From Candidatus Bipolaricaulota bacterium (GTDB lineage Bacteria > Bipolaricaulota > Bipolaricaulia > UBA7950 > UBA9294), in contig JAGYNL010000028.1 of the NCBI GenBank assembly GCA_018399865.1, forward strand, positions 1 through 6,443: a stretch of 6,443 nt of DNA, given 5' to 3'. Within the stretch, counting starts at the first letter, position 1, and each line of letters begins with the position of its first letter. Below are positions 1 to 5,921 of this stretch, piece after piece. The notes beneath the pieces were generated by a model. The model had not been told where the DNA came from and made no database searches. It saw only the letters and a list, made by a program, of their open reading frames with translations. A program made the position numbers and the translations under genes.

Positions 1-324
1 AACCTGATCCCACCGGAACTCACCGGCAAGCAGGTGAATCTGGTCTACGCAAGCGAAGCGGATGTACTGAACATGGCGCTGTTTGGCATGACGGCAAAGG
101 AGTGGCGGGACGCCAATCCCGCAGAGAAGGGAAATATCCGGGATCAGGCGAATGCTTCGCAACTGGTCTGCCTGGCAAATCTGGAGAACCTGAACGCGCT
201 TTTCATCAAGGAAGGCATGGAGCAACCCGATCGGCTGAAGAAGCTAAACAAGATTGCGATTGAGCAAATGGAAATACTGACAAGTAACAAGAATATCAAC
301 CGGCTTGAACGAGGGAAAGCGTAA
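1..324 (+). CDS. KilA-N domain-containing protein, C-terminal part (5' end outside window)
   Basis: The frame is open from the first base and ends at TAA 322-324, giving 107 visible residues. A GTG at 34 could be read as a start, but good protein sequence continues upstream of it (NLIPPELTGKQ), so the gene begins outside the window. The visible part matches from memory the conserved C-terminal tail of KilA-N-domain proteins of about 270 aa: VYASEADVLNMALFG, a WR-x-x-NP segment, GNIRDQA, NLENLNA, then RLKKLNKIAIEQM. KilA-N is a DNA-binding domain of phage and mobile-element regulators; that domain lies upstream and cannot be checked here. The stop codon shares its last A with the ATG of the helicase gene (TAATG), so the two are probably translationally coupled. 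Such genes are found inside type III-like restriction operons, which fits the neighbour. Its role there is unknown; regulation or target recognition is a guess. Confidence 0.8.
   Translation, partial: NLIPPELTGKQVNLVYASEADVLNMALFGMTAKEWRDANPAEKGNIRDQANASQLVCLANLENLNALFIKEGMEQPDRLKKLNKIAIEQMEILTSNKNINRLERGKA
311..316 (+). promoter_or_regulatory. Ribosome binding site of the helicase-nuclease gene
   Basis: GAGGGA lies 7 bases before the ATG at 324, inside the last codons of the upstream gene. Together with the TAATG overlap it fixes the start of the 893-aa protein and points to coupled translation. Confidence 0.65.
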
Positions 325-3005
325 TGGCGCTGCATCCTGATTTTCCCGATTCTCCTCACGCGATACTTGACCCGAAGGTTCGCTGGTTTCCAGCTGATGA
401 GGCATTGCGCGAGATGACCATGGATAAGCTGATGCCGCCGCTGGTGGCGCAGCTACGCCTCAAGGTTAAAGAGTTTCGAGACTGCGGCTACACGGGCGCG
501 AGCGATACTAGCCGGAGTCTGCTTAACTGGTGGTTCAAGGAGCCACACTTGCTGCCGGGTAGAGATACTATCATGGGTAGTTTCCAATACTACTTTGCTC
601 AAAGGGAAGCAATTGAGACCGTCATTTATCTCTATGACGTGGTGGGGGCCAAGGATAAATACGACCTGATGCGCTTTGATTCCACGGGCGCGGTCTCGGC
701 AGGAATGTTCGATGAAAACTGGCGGCGCTATGTAATCAAAATGGCCACTGGCAGCGGCAAGACCAAGGTGATAAGCCTGGCGCTGGCGTGGAGTTTCTAC
801 CACAAGCTCTATGAGCCGGAGTCCGAGTTGGCACGCAACTTTCTGGTGATTGCACCCAATATCATCGTGCTGGACAGGATTTATCACGACTTTCAGGGCT
901 TGCGGATTTTCTTTGAGGATCCGGTACTGCCGGACAACGGCTATGACGGGCGCAACTGGCGCAACGACTTTCAGCTTAGCTTGCATAGACAAGATGAGGT
1001 AAACGTAACCCGCGCAACGGGCAACATATTTCTGACCAATATCCATCGGGTATATTCCGGCGAGGAGATCATGCCCTCGCCCGATGACCAGAACACCATG
1101 GATTACTTCCTGGGCAAGCGCCCAACGGGCAAGACCACGGATTCCAAGGTGGATCTGGGCATGATTGTGCGGGACATTGACGAGCTAATGATTCTCAACG
1201 ATGAGGCGCACCATATTCATGATTCGAAACTGGCGTGGTTCAAGTCCATTGAAGACATTCATAACCGGCTGTTGCAGAAGGGCGGAGCCTTAAGCCTGCA
1301 GGTAGACGTAACGGCAACGCCCAGGCACAACAACGGTGCGATCTTCGTGCAAACAGTGGCTGACTACCCATTGGTAGAGGCAATTTCGCAGAATGTGGTC
1401 AAGCACCCGGTGCTCCCAGACGCGGCCAGCCGGGCAAAACTGGCACAAAAGCAGAGCGCGAAGTTCACCGAAAAGTACGCAGATTACCTTGACCTCGGGG
1501 TGATCGAATGGCGCAAGGCCTACGAGGAACACCAGAAGCTGGGAAAGAAGGCTATTCTGTTCGTTATGGCCGACCACACGCGTAACTGCGACGAGGTAGC
1601 CGAGTATCTTGAGAACACCTATCCCGATTTAGCCGGGGCAGTGCTGACCATTCACACCAAGAACAACGGCGAGATTTCGGAAGCCGCATCGGGCAAGGCG
1701 AAAGAAGAGCTGGAGCTATTGCGGAAGCAGGCAAACGAGATTGACTCGAGCGACAGTCCTTACAAGGCGATTGTCTCGGTGCTGATGCTCAAAGAAGGAT
1801 GGGATGTGCGAAACGTCACCACCATTGTCGGATTACGCGCCTATTCCGCAAAGAGCAACATTTTGCCGGAGCAGACACTGGGGCGAGGCTTGCGCAAGAT
1901 TTATCCGGGGTTTACCGAAGAGTATATGAGCATAGTGGGCACCGATGCCTTTATGGATTTTGTCGAGTCGATCCAGGCCGAAGGCGTCGAACTGGAACGC
2001 AAGGCCATGGGTGAAGGCACCGGGCCGAAGACGCCGCTCATCGTTGAGGTAGATGACAACACGCAAAAGGATATCGACGCTCTGGATATCGAGATCCCGG
2101 TGCTGACACCAAGGGTGTATCGGGAATACAAGAACCTGACGGATCTCGAACCAGGCAGTTTTTCGTTTCAGACTGTAGCTTATCAAACATTCAGCAAAGA
2201 AGAGCAACGGCAGATCGTCTTCAAGGACATCACCACCGGTGAAGTAACCCATACCACATTGTTGGACAGTGCCGGGGTCGCGGACTACCGGAGCGTCATC
2301 GGTTATTTCGCCCAGACGATCATGAAAGAGCTGAGGCTGGTCAGCGGTTATGATGTTCTGTATGGCAAGGTGAAGGGTTTTGTTCAGGACGCCCTGTTTG
2401 GCAAGACGGTGGATCTGGAATCAGCCAATACCTTGCGTAACCTCTCCGAACTCGTTGTCACCAAAACGGTGATCGAGACCTTCAAACAGGCTATCAACGC
2501 GCTTACAGTTCACGAAAAAGGTGATGCAAAAATCCGGGACACCATCAAGCTGCGCAAAACCAGACCATTTGTGGTGAAAGATCAGCGTTACATGATTCCC
2601 AAGAAATCGGTGTTCAACCGGGTAATTGGTGATAGCAATTTTGAGCTGGAGTTTTCCAGTTTTCTGGAACAATGCCCTGACGTATCTGCTTATGCCAAGA
2701 ACTATCTTGCGGTGCATTTCAAACTGGATTACGTCAATGCGGATGGCGACATCTCGAACTACTACCCGGATTTCATTGTGCGGTTGAAGGATGGGCGCGT
2801 GGTGATTGTGGAAACCAAGGGGCTTGAAGATCTAGACGTGCCACCGAAGATGGAACGCTTGCGCCAGTGGTGCGAGGACGTGAACAAGGCACAGTCGCAA
2901 GTCAAGTATGATTTTGCTTTTGTGGATGATGCTGGTTTCGAGAAATATGGCCCGAAGGCTTTCGCTGATATTCTGACCGGCTTTCGGGCATACAAGAAAG
3001 CATAA
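324..3005 (+). CDS. DEAD/DEAH-box helicase-nuclease, type III restriction (Res) subunit-like
   Basis: This is an 893-aa, apparently intact SF2 ATPase fused to a nuclease, expected to act in the cytoplasm as the cutting and translocating subunit of a restriction system. Visible motifs in order: Walker A MATGSGKT (140-147, K146), DEAH (293-296), motif III TATPR (330-334), motif V LKEGWDV (489-495) and motif VI QTLGRGLR (517-524). Near the C-terminus an acidic helix FELEF (E774, E776) precedes PDF with D816 and, 14 residues on, E830-T-K832 followed by G. This is a full PD-(D/E)XK nuclease signature. Length and layout fit the Res family, and it resembles the group NCBI calls BPTD_3080-type restriction endonucleases (recollection, not searched). 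It overlaps the KilA-N gene by one base. A modification methyltransferase is not in the window and would be expected upstream. No convincing terminator follows. Assignment to helicase-nuclease is firm; the precise restriction type is inferred. Confidence 0.93.
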   Translation: MALHPDFPDSPHAILDPKVRWFPADEALREMTMDKLMPPLVAQLRLKVKEFRDCGYTGASDTSRSLLNWWFKEPHLLPGRDTIMGSFQYYFAQREAIETVIYLYDVVGAKDKYDLMRFDSTGAVSAGMFDENWRRYVIKMATGSGKTKVISLALAWSFYHKLYEPESELARNFLVIAPNIIVLDRIYHDFQGLRIFFEDPVLPDNGYDGRNWRNDFQLSLHRQDEVNVTRATGNIFLTNIHRVYSGEEIMPSPDDQNTMDYFLGKRPTGKTTDSKVDLGMIVRDIDELMILNDEAHHIHDSKLAWFKSIEDIHNRLLQKGGALSLQVDVTATPRHNNGAIFVQTVADYPLVEAISQNVVKHPVLPDAASRAKLAQKQSAKFTEKYADYLDLGVIEWRKAYEEHQKLGKKAILFVMADHTRNCDEVAEYLENTYPDLAGAVLTIHTKNNGEISEAASGKAKEELELLRKQANEIDSSDSPYKAIVSVLMLKEGWDVRNVTTIVGLRAYSAKSNILPEQTLGRGLRKIYPGFTEEYMSIVGTDAFMDFVESIQAEGVELERKAMGEGTGPKTPLIVEVDDNTQKDIDALDIEIPVLTPRVYREYKNLTDLEPGSFSFQTVAYQTFSKEEQRQIVFKDITTGEVTHTTLLDSAGVADYRSVIGYFAQTIMKELRLVSGYDVLYGKVKGFVQDALFGKTVDLESANTLRNLSELVVTKTVIETFKQAINALTVHEKGDAKIRDTIKLRKTRPFVVKDQRYMIPKKSVFNRVIGDSNFELEFSSFLEQCPDVSAYAKNYLAVHFKLDYVNADGDISNYYPDFIVRLKDGRVVIVETKGLEDLDVPPKMERLRQWCEDVNKAQSQVKYDFAFVDDAGFEKYGPKAFADILTGFRAYKKA

Positions 3006-3132
3006 CAAGTCGCTGCGCCGGACGGGAATCCTGTTGTGCTTAATTCTTAGCAGCTGATTTCATGCGGAACAGTTTTAGAAACGGAAGCACGATTGAGCTG
3101 CTGGGCTGTTGTAGCAGTTAAAGAACCCGAAT

Positions 3133-3327
3133 TTAAAACTGGTCGAACTCGACAAGCTTAAATCCGTAGAATTGCCTGATCCAGTGGGAGTAAAATGAGT
3201 GGTACTGAGGTTCTATACCCAGCTCATTTAGAACCTGATAGTATCCCTTGGGCCATCGAGGATCTGGGTTGTAGGGGGCAACCTTTCTGGCTTGAGTCTT
3301 TTGCCTATCATCCATAACGTCCACCAT
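3133..3327 (-). pseudogene. N-terminal fragment of a tyrosine recombinase, probably the integron integrase (decayed intI)
   Basis: A leftward open frame of 64 codons ends at TAA (complement of 3133-3135). Its residues PDPRWPKGYYQVLNELGI, then YHSFYSHWIRQFYGF, look like the SAM-like N-terminal core-binding domain of integron-type and XerC-like integrases (pattern W-x3-Y-x2-L, later Y-x2-WI-x2-F). The catalytic domain with its R, H, R and Y residues is missing: none of the three frames between 3133 and 3005 continues it, so the gene was cut by a deletion or join near the helicase gene. The start may be ATG 3327 or, with GGTGGA just ahead, ATG 3315 (MDDRQKTQ). Its orientation, away from an attI-like junction and three cassettes on the other side, is exactly that of an integron integrase. 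The family call rests on a short stretch and on this context. Confidence 0.6.
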
Positions 3328-3355
3328 GTTTGTTGGTTAGCATCAATATCCACCA

Positions 3356-3383
3356 ATTATGATAATGAACAACTATAGTGCAA
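3356..3383 (-). promoter_or_regulatory. Possible promoter of the integrase remnant
   Basis: On the minus strand TTGCAC (complement of 3378-3383), a 16-bp spacer and CATAAT (complement of 3356-3361) form a weak sigma70-like pair about 30 bp ahead of the integrase ATG. The position is right for an intI promoter divergent from the cassette promoter. No LexA box of the CTGT-N8-ACAG kind is visible. The region is A+T-rich, so chance is possible. Confidence 0.3.
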
Positions 3384-3412
3384 TGCAAGCCCTAATTTAG
3401 CAACTACTTCTG

Positions 3413-3441
3413 TTGACTTTGTCTTGGTGATAGTATAGAAT
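3413..3441 (+). promoter_or_regulatory. Candidate cassette promoter (Pc)
   Basis: TTGACT (3413-3418) and TAGAAT (3436-3441) are separated by exactly 17 bp, each five of six to the sigma70 consensus. Transcription would start near 3448, just before the attI-like junction, and read through the cassette genes in order. In integrons a promoter in this place, between intI and attI, drives cassette expression. This is the best promoter-like match noticed in the window by eye. Confidence 0.55.
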
Positions 3442-3443
3442 AG

Positions 3444-3476
3444 GTTGGTGATTCGTTGGATAATCTTATGTTAGCC
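3444..3476 (+). other. Candidate integron attachment site attI with recombination point G/TTAGCC
   Basis: The core GTTAGCC at 3470-3476 fits the simple-site consensus GTTRRRY, and its TTAGCC part belongs to the first cassette, as its complementarity to GGCTAAC of attC1 (4206-4212) shows. Two further GTT boxes lie upstream as direct repeats, GTTGGTG (3444-3450) and GTTGGAT (3455-3461). They are placed like the accessory integrase-binding repeats of known attI sites. No hairpin like that of attC precedes this junction, which is what separates an attI from an attC. Confidence 0.6.
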
Positions 3477-4261
3477 AAGTAGCATTGCCAATGGTTGAAA
3501 ACATGGATGACAATAAACAGGACAAAGAGATTGCCGAGATACACCAGCTTGTTTCTGAGTTGCCAAGAAACTACCTTTCACTTTATGCATTGTATTCGAC
3601 CGGGGAGCAGGCATTTCTTGATCACCAAAAACTTCTCGTGCAGGCAATCGAAACATCAGATACTGACGAAAGAACAGAGCTGATTATCAAACGCTATCAA
3701 TGTAGAGATATTGCAATCGTATTTTCACATCTGTTCATGGAAGCTGTAATATATGACTACGGGGCAACAAATACTTCTGACACGTATATGAAGAAGTATG
3801 TCGACAAATTGGATTTTTTAGCCAAATGGGTAGTTATTCCAAAATTGGTAACAGGATGTCCCTTTCCAACTGAGTCTGAGGCGTTTGAATTATTATCAAA
3901 GCTCAAAAAGGCTAGGAATGATCTCGTTCATTTCAAAACCAGGAAACGTGCTGATAATGGAACAACGGAAGGTGTTGAGAATATTTTTAGCGATGAGATG
4001 GATATCAGTGAATGCTTCGATTGTATGAGTGAGGCATTAGCAGAACTCCGTAATCTTGATGATCAGAAATGGCCCCTATTTGAATGGGCCTTCATAGAGC
4101 GTCTGATTATGAAATCATACAATAATGTAAGAGAACTAGCTGCTGAACGTATACGGCGATCTCTTGGTATCAATCTAGAGGACTCCAAGGGATCAGATTA
4201 ATAAGGGCTAACATCCGGCTGCAGTCAGACGCCGCTAGCGCGTCGCTGCTGAGCCGGTGCG
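3471..4261 (+). mobile_element. Integron gene cassette 1 (HEPN-like gene plus attC1)
   Basis: The cassette of 791 bp runs from TTAGCC at 3471 to the G of the next GTTAGCC at 4261. On circularisation the joined box GTTAGCC would be the exact complement of the R'' box GGCTAAC (4206-4212). It holds one gene in the usual orientation, starting 20 bp from the left edge and stopping 4 bp before attC. Its base composition is visibly more A+T-rich than the helicase gene, which supports separate origin. Confidence 0.8.
3491..4201 (+). CDS. Hypothetical protein with RNDLVH motif, candidate HEPN-like
   Basis: A 236-aa soluble protein is predicted, with no signal peptide or membrane span. I do not recognise the family as a whole. 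It is mostly helical, acidic and basic residues alternate, and at residues 142-147 it carries KKARNDLVHFK, in which R142-N143-x3-H147 fits the R-x4-6-H signature of HEPN domains, many of which are RNases in toxin and anti-phage systems. The preceding segment (about 68-140) supplies the helices expected ahead of that motif. The C-terminus (from about 175) is another helical block ending in polar residues. ATG 3491 is chosen as start. TTG 3485 adds two residues, ATG 3503 would drop four, and no strong ribosome site is visible for any of them. It is the only gene of integron cassette 1, first after the putative Pc promoter. RN-x3-H also occurs in unrelated helical proteins, so the catalytic role is tentative. 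Confidence 0.8.
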   Translation: MVENMDDNKQDKEIAEIHQLVSELPRNYLSLYALYSTGEQAFLDHQKLLVQAIETSDTDERTELIIKRYQCRDIAIVFSHLFMEAVIYDYGATNTSDTYMKKYVDKLDFLAKWVVIPKLVTGCPFPTESEAFELLSKLKKARNDLVHFKTRKRADNGTTEGVENIFSDEMDISECFDCMSEALAELRNLDDQKWPLFEWAFIERLIMKSYNNVRELAAERIRRSLGINLEDSKGSD

Positions 4262-4267
4262 TTAGCC
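4206..4267 (+). repeat. attC1 recombination site
   Basis: R'' GGCTAAC (4206-4212) and R' GTTAGCC (4261-4267) are perfect complements. Between them CCGGCT (4215-4220) pairs with AGCCGG (4252-4257), CAG (4222-4224) with CTG (4249-4251), and CAG (4226-4228) with CTG (4246-4248). G4221 and T4225 stay unpaired on the left arm. Single extrahelical bases on one arm are the hallmark by which integron integrases read folded attC sites. The 62-bp length is in the normal range. Confidence 0.85.
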
Positions 4268-5153
4268 CAATAGAAATACAAATGGATGACGTTTAGATAC
4301 TGAGAAAAAGTAGCTATAAATTATGGCAACATTCAACGTCAATGAATTCAACCGCAAGATGCGCGAAGCTCAACGAAAAGCACAGCAACAACTGAAACGT
4401 GAAATTGACCGAGTGAATCGCGCCAATAAGAGGGCCGTGGATGACTACAATCGCAAGGCAGAAGCCCACAACAAAAAGGAGATCGCTGACTACAATTCTC
4501 GCGTCAGGGATCACAATAGAAAGGCAGACGCACATAACAAGAGAGTTATCGCGGATATAAATCGACAGTTGCGATCTGCCACGAGTGGAGTTCGATACAC
4601 AGAACCGGAGCGTTTACTTGCGGACCGCGTGCATCAAGCTGTCGCGACGATTGATGCACGGGAATATGATACATTTCTCAGTTACGCCCGCATAGATGGT
4701 GTTGAGGTAGCAACGGCACTCAGGGATGCCCTTGAAGAACTTGGTGTAGCAGTGTGGTTCGACGAAGTTGCCATTGTTCCAGGTCGTAGTCAATCGCTGC
4801 AAATGGATGCTGGATTGCGCAAGGCTCGCTCAGGTATTGCACTATTGACGCCGGCATATCTGGCTGGACGGTTCTGGACAGAGCGGGAACTCGGGGCTCT
4901 TCTGTGCAAGGAGACGTTGATTCCAGTATTACACAATGTCACATTCGATGACGTGAAGCAGTATAGCGGAATTTTGCCCGACTTAGCTGGTTTTACTACA
5001 GCTCAAGACGGAATCTTCGATATCGCGCAAAAAATTGCGGCGGCAGTTCTGTTTGAGTAAAAATGAAATCTATACGCTCTCATGCAAAGAATCACAGAGG
5101 GCTAACAAGGCTAATTCAGCCGACGCAAAACGCAGCGCGGCTGATTAGCAGCG
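4262..5153 (+). mobile_element. Integron gene cassette 2 (TIR gene plus attC2)
   Basis: The cassette spans 892 bp from TTAGCCC at 4262 to the G at 5153. GTTAGCCC at its left edge is the exact complement of GGGCTAAC at 5099-5106, so circular closure would give a matched site. It carries one rightward gene. The leader from 4262 to 4322 has no gene apart from a four-codon frame starting with ATG at 4282. Confidence 0.82.
4323..5060 (+). CDS. TIR-domain protein with asparagine-patterned N-terminal coiled coil
   Basis: This is a 245-aa protein in two parts. Residues 1-85 are highly charged and helical with a repeated YN or HN unit: asparagines at 43, 50, 58, 65, 72 and 80 recur at 7 or 8 residues, suggesting a coiled coil with polar core layers. 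Residues about 114-245 are a TIR domain: box 1 YDTFLSYAR (115-123), the helix LRDALEELGV, the WFDE-x-x-IVPGRS BB-loop region (145-156), then SGIALLTPAYL. FWTEREL (184-190) follows, where E189 in W-x3-EL is the expected catalytic glutamate of NAD-cleaving TIR enzymes. Bacterial TIR proteins commonly act in anti-phage defence by consuming NAD or making a nucleotide signal, usually after oligomerisation, here probably through the coiled coil. The start at ATG 4323 has only a weak A-rich ribosome site. It is the single gene of cassette 2. Domain call firm, defence role inferred. Confidence 0.92.
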   Translation: MATFNVNEFNRKMREAQRKAQQQLKREIDRVNRANKRAVDDYNRKAEAHNKKEIADYNSRVRDHNRKADAHNKRVIADINRQLRSATSGVRYTEPERLLADRVHQAVATIDAREYDTFLSYARIDGVEVATALRDALEELGVAVWFDEVAIVPGRSQSLQMDAGLRKARSGIALLTPAYLAGRFWTERELGALLCKETLIPVLHNVTFDDVKQYSGILPDLAGFTTAQDGIFDIAQKIAAAVLFE

Positions 5154-5159
5154 TTGGGC
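5100..5159 (+). repeat. attC2 recombination site
   Basis: R'' GGCTAAC (5100-5106) and R' GTTGGGC (5153-5159) enclose a near-perfect stem. GCTAAT (5110-5115) pairs with ATTAGC (5144-5149), CAGCCG (5117-5122) with CGGCTG (5138-5143), and CGC (5124-5126) with GCG (5135-5137). T5116 and A5123 are extrahelical and the loop is AAAACGCA. This 60-bp layout is textbook for a short attC. R' and R'' differ because the TTGGGC half belongs to the next cassette. Confidence 0.9.
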
Positions 5160-5915
5160 AGAATATGAGATGGCTTTGGAATTATGAGGCAAAAGAGATC
5201 TATGAACGAAAAGCAACTGACACTTTGGGGAATTGTCGTAAGGACAACTGTCGTGCATACGCTTACCTATTTTATCGTAGGGCTTATTGCCTTCAGCCTG
5301 TTCAATTACTCTGAACGGTTCGCAGATCCTGCCTTGACCTCTTTGATGAGGCCGACAAACGATCCTCTTGTGCAAGCAGGTGTCCTCTTTCAGCCCATCC
5401 GAGGCATCCTTTTTGGCCTCGTTTTCTACCTATTACGTGATGTCTTGTTCCGACAGAAGAATGGCTGGATCATCATATGGTTCACCCTAATAGTGATCGG
5501 CATGATCTCCACCTTTGGGACTGCACCAGGTTCAATCGAAGGCCTCATCTACACAAAAGCGTCTTTCAACGGCCTGTGGGGCGGTTTGGTGGAAGTTCTA
5601 TCACAGTCCTTCCTTCTGTCGGTTCTGGTCTACTACTGGGTAAACCATCCGCAGAAAAGATGGCTCAATTGGGTTCTTGGTGTTTTGTTCGTTATCGCGC
5701 TCCTTCTCCCGACGCTTGGTCTTTTGGCACATCAGGTGAGCGTGTAGCACCCGCTTGCATATATGGTCCGGATCCGGCATAGACCAATTCTGCCCAACAA
5801 GTACGAGGGGTCGCGTCTTCATTTTTGGTGTTTTTGTACCCGCTGTTGAGACTGACTATGCCACTGTGCTGTGAGTCTAGTAATCAGGCGACAGCTCTGA
5901 AGGCGGACCTTGTCG
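5154..5915 (+). mobile_element. Integron gene cassette 3 (membrane-protein gene plus attC3)
   Basis: The cassette of 762 bp begins with TTGGGCAGAAT. With the preceding G, GTTGGGCAGAAT (5153-5164) is the exact 12-base complement of ATTCTGCCCAAC (5787-5798) at the start of attC3. This is the longest edge match of the three cassettes. The right edge is set by the proposed R' box at 5915 and is less certain than the left one. Confidence 0.72.
5202..5747 (+). CDS. Five-helix integral membrane protein of unknown function
   Basis: I do not recognise the family. The 181-aa product is almost entirely hydrophobic segments joined by short polar loops. Likely membrane helices are at about 7-34, 57-83, 88-106, 124-146 and 154-177. 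A charged turn YWVNHPQKRW sits between the last two, and conserved-looking polar spots FGTAPGSIEG (105-114) and LVEVLSQSF lie in the third loop and fourth helix. There is no cleavable signal peptide, enzyme motif or soluble domain. ATG 5202 is preferred because AAGAGA stands just ahead. ATG 5184 in the same frame would add six basic residues (MRQKRS) and is a fair alternative. It is the only gene of cassette 3 and would be third on a transcript from Pc. Small unknown membrane proteins are frequent in integron cassettes; a transport, stress or abortive-infection role cannot be told apart here. Confidence 0.85.
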   Translation: MNEKQLTLWGIVVRTTVVHTLTYFIVGLIAFSLFNYSERFADPALTSLMRPTNDPLVQAGVLFQPIRGILFGLVFYLLRDVLFRQKNGWIIIWFTLIVIGMISTFGTAPGSIEGLIYTKASFNGLWGGLVEVLSQSFLLSVLVYYWVNHPQKRWLNWVLGVLFVIALLLPTLGLLAHQVSV

Positions 5916-5921
5916 TTCGGT
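5792..5921 (+). repeat. attC3 recombination site, long and divergent
   Basis: R'' GCCCAAC (5792-5798) fits RYYYAAC exactly. The matching arm lies about 100 bp on: ACGAGG (5803-5808) pairs with CCTTGT (5908-5913, one G-T), TC (5811-5812) with GA (5906-5907), GC (5813-5814) with GC (5903-5904), and CTTCA (5817-5821) with TGAAG (5898-5902). The bulged bases are mainly on the left arm. GTT at 5915-5917 then pairs with AAC of R''. The R' box GTTCGGT departs from GTTRRRY at its fourth base. At about 130 bp it falls in the long attC class. Confidence 0.6.

Noticed and set aside
34..324. Complete 96-aa gene starting at GTG 34
   Set aside because: Family-like residues continue upstream of the GTG in the same frame, so this is the end of a longer gene.
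453..1046. Leftward 197-codon open frame inside the helicase gene
   Set aside because: Antisense to strongly conserved helicase motifs, no family-like sequence; a shadow of the real gene.
3049..3102. AGCAGCT (3049-3055) and AGCTGCT (3096-3102) as an attC or terminator stem
   Set aside because: Seven base pairs with a loop of 40 bases, no R boxes and no U-tract; likely chance.
3006..3490. CRISPR array or tRNA gene in the gap after the helicase
   Set aside because: No regularly spaced repeats and no cloverleaf; the gap is explained by the integrase remnant, promoters and attI.
5063..5314. Rightward 83-codon frame starting just after the TIR gene
   Set aside because: It runs across attC2 and into the membrane-protein gene in another frame; not a cassette gene.
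5768..5777. CCGGATCCGG palindrome after the membrane-protein gene
   Set aside because: Only ten bases, no T-run after it, so not a convincing terminator or operator.
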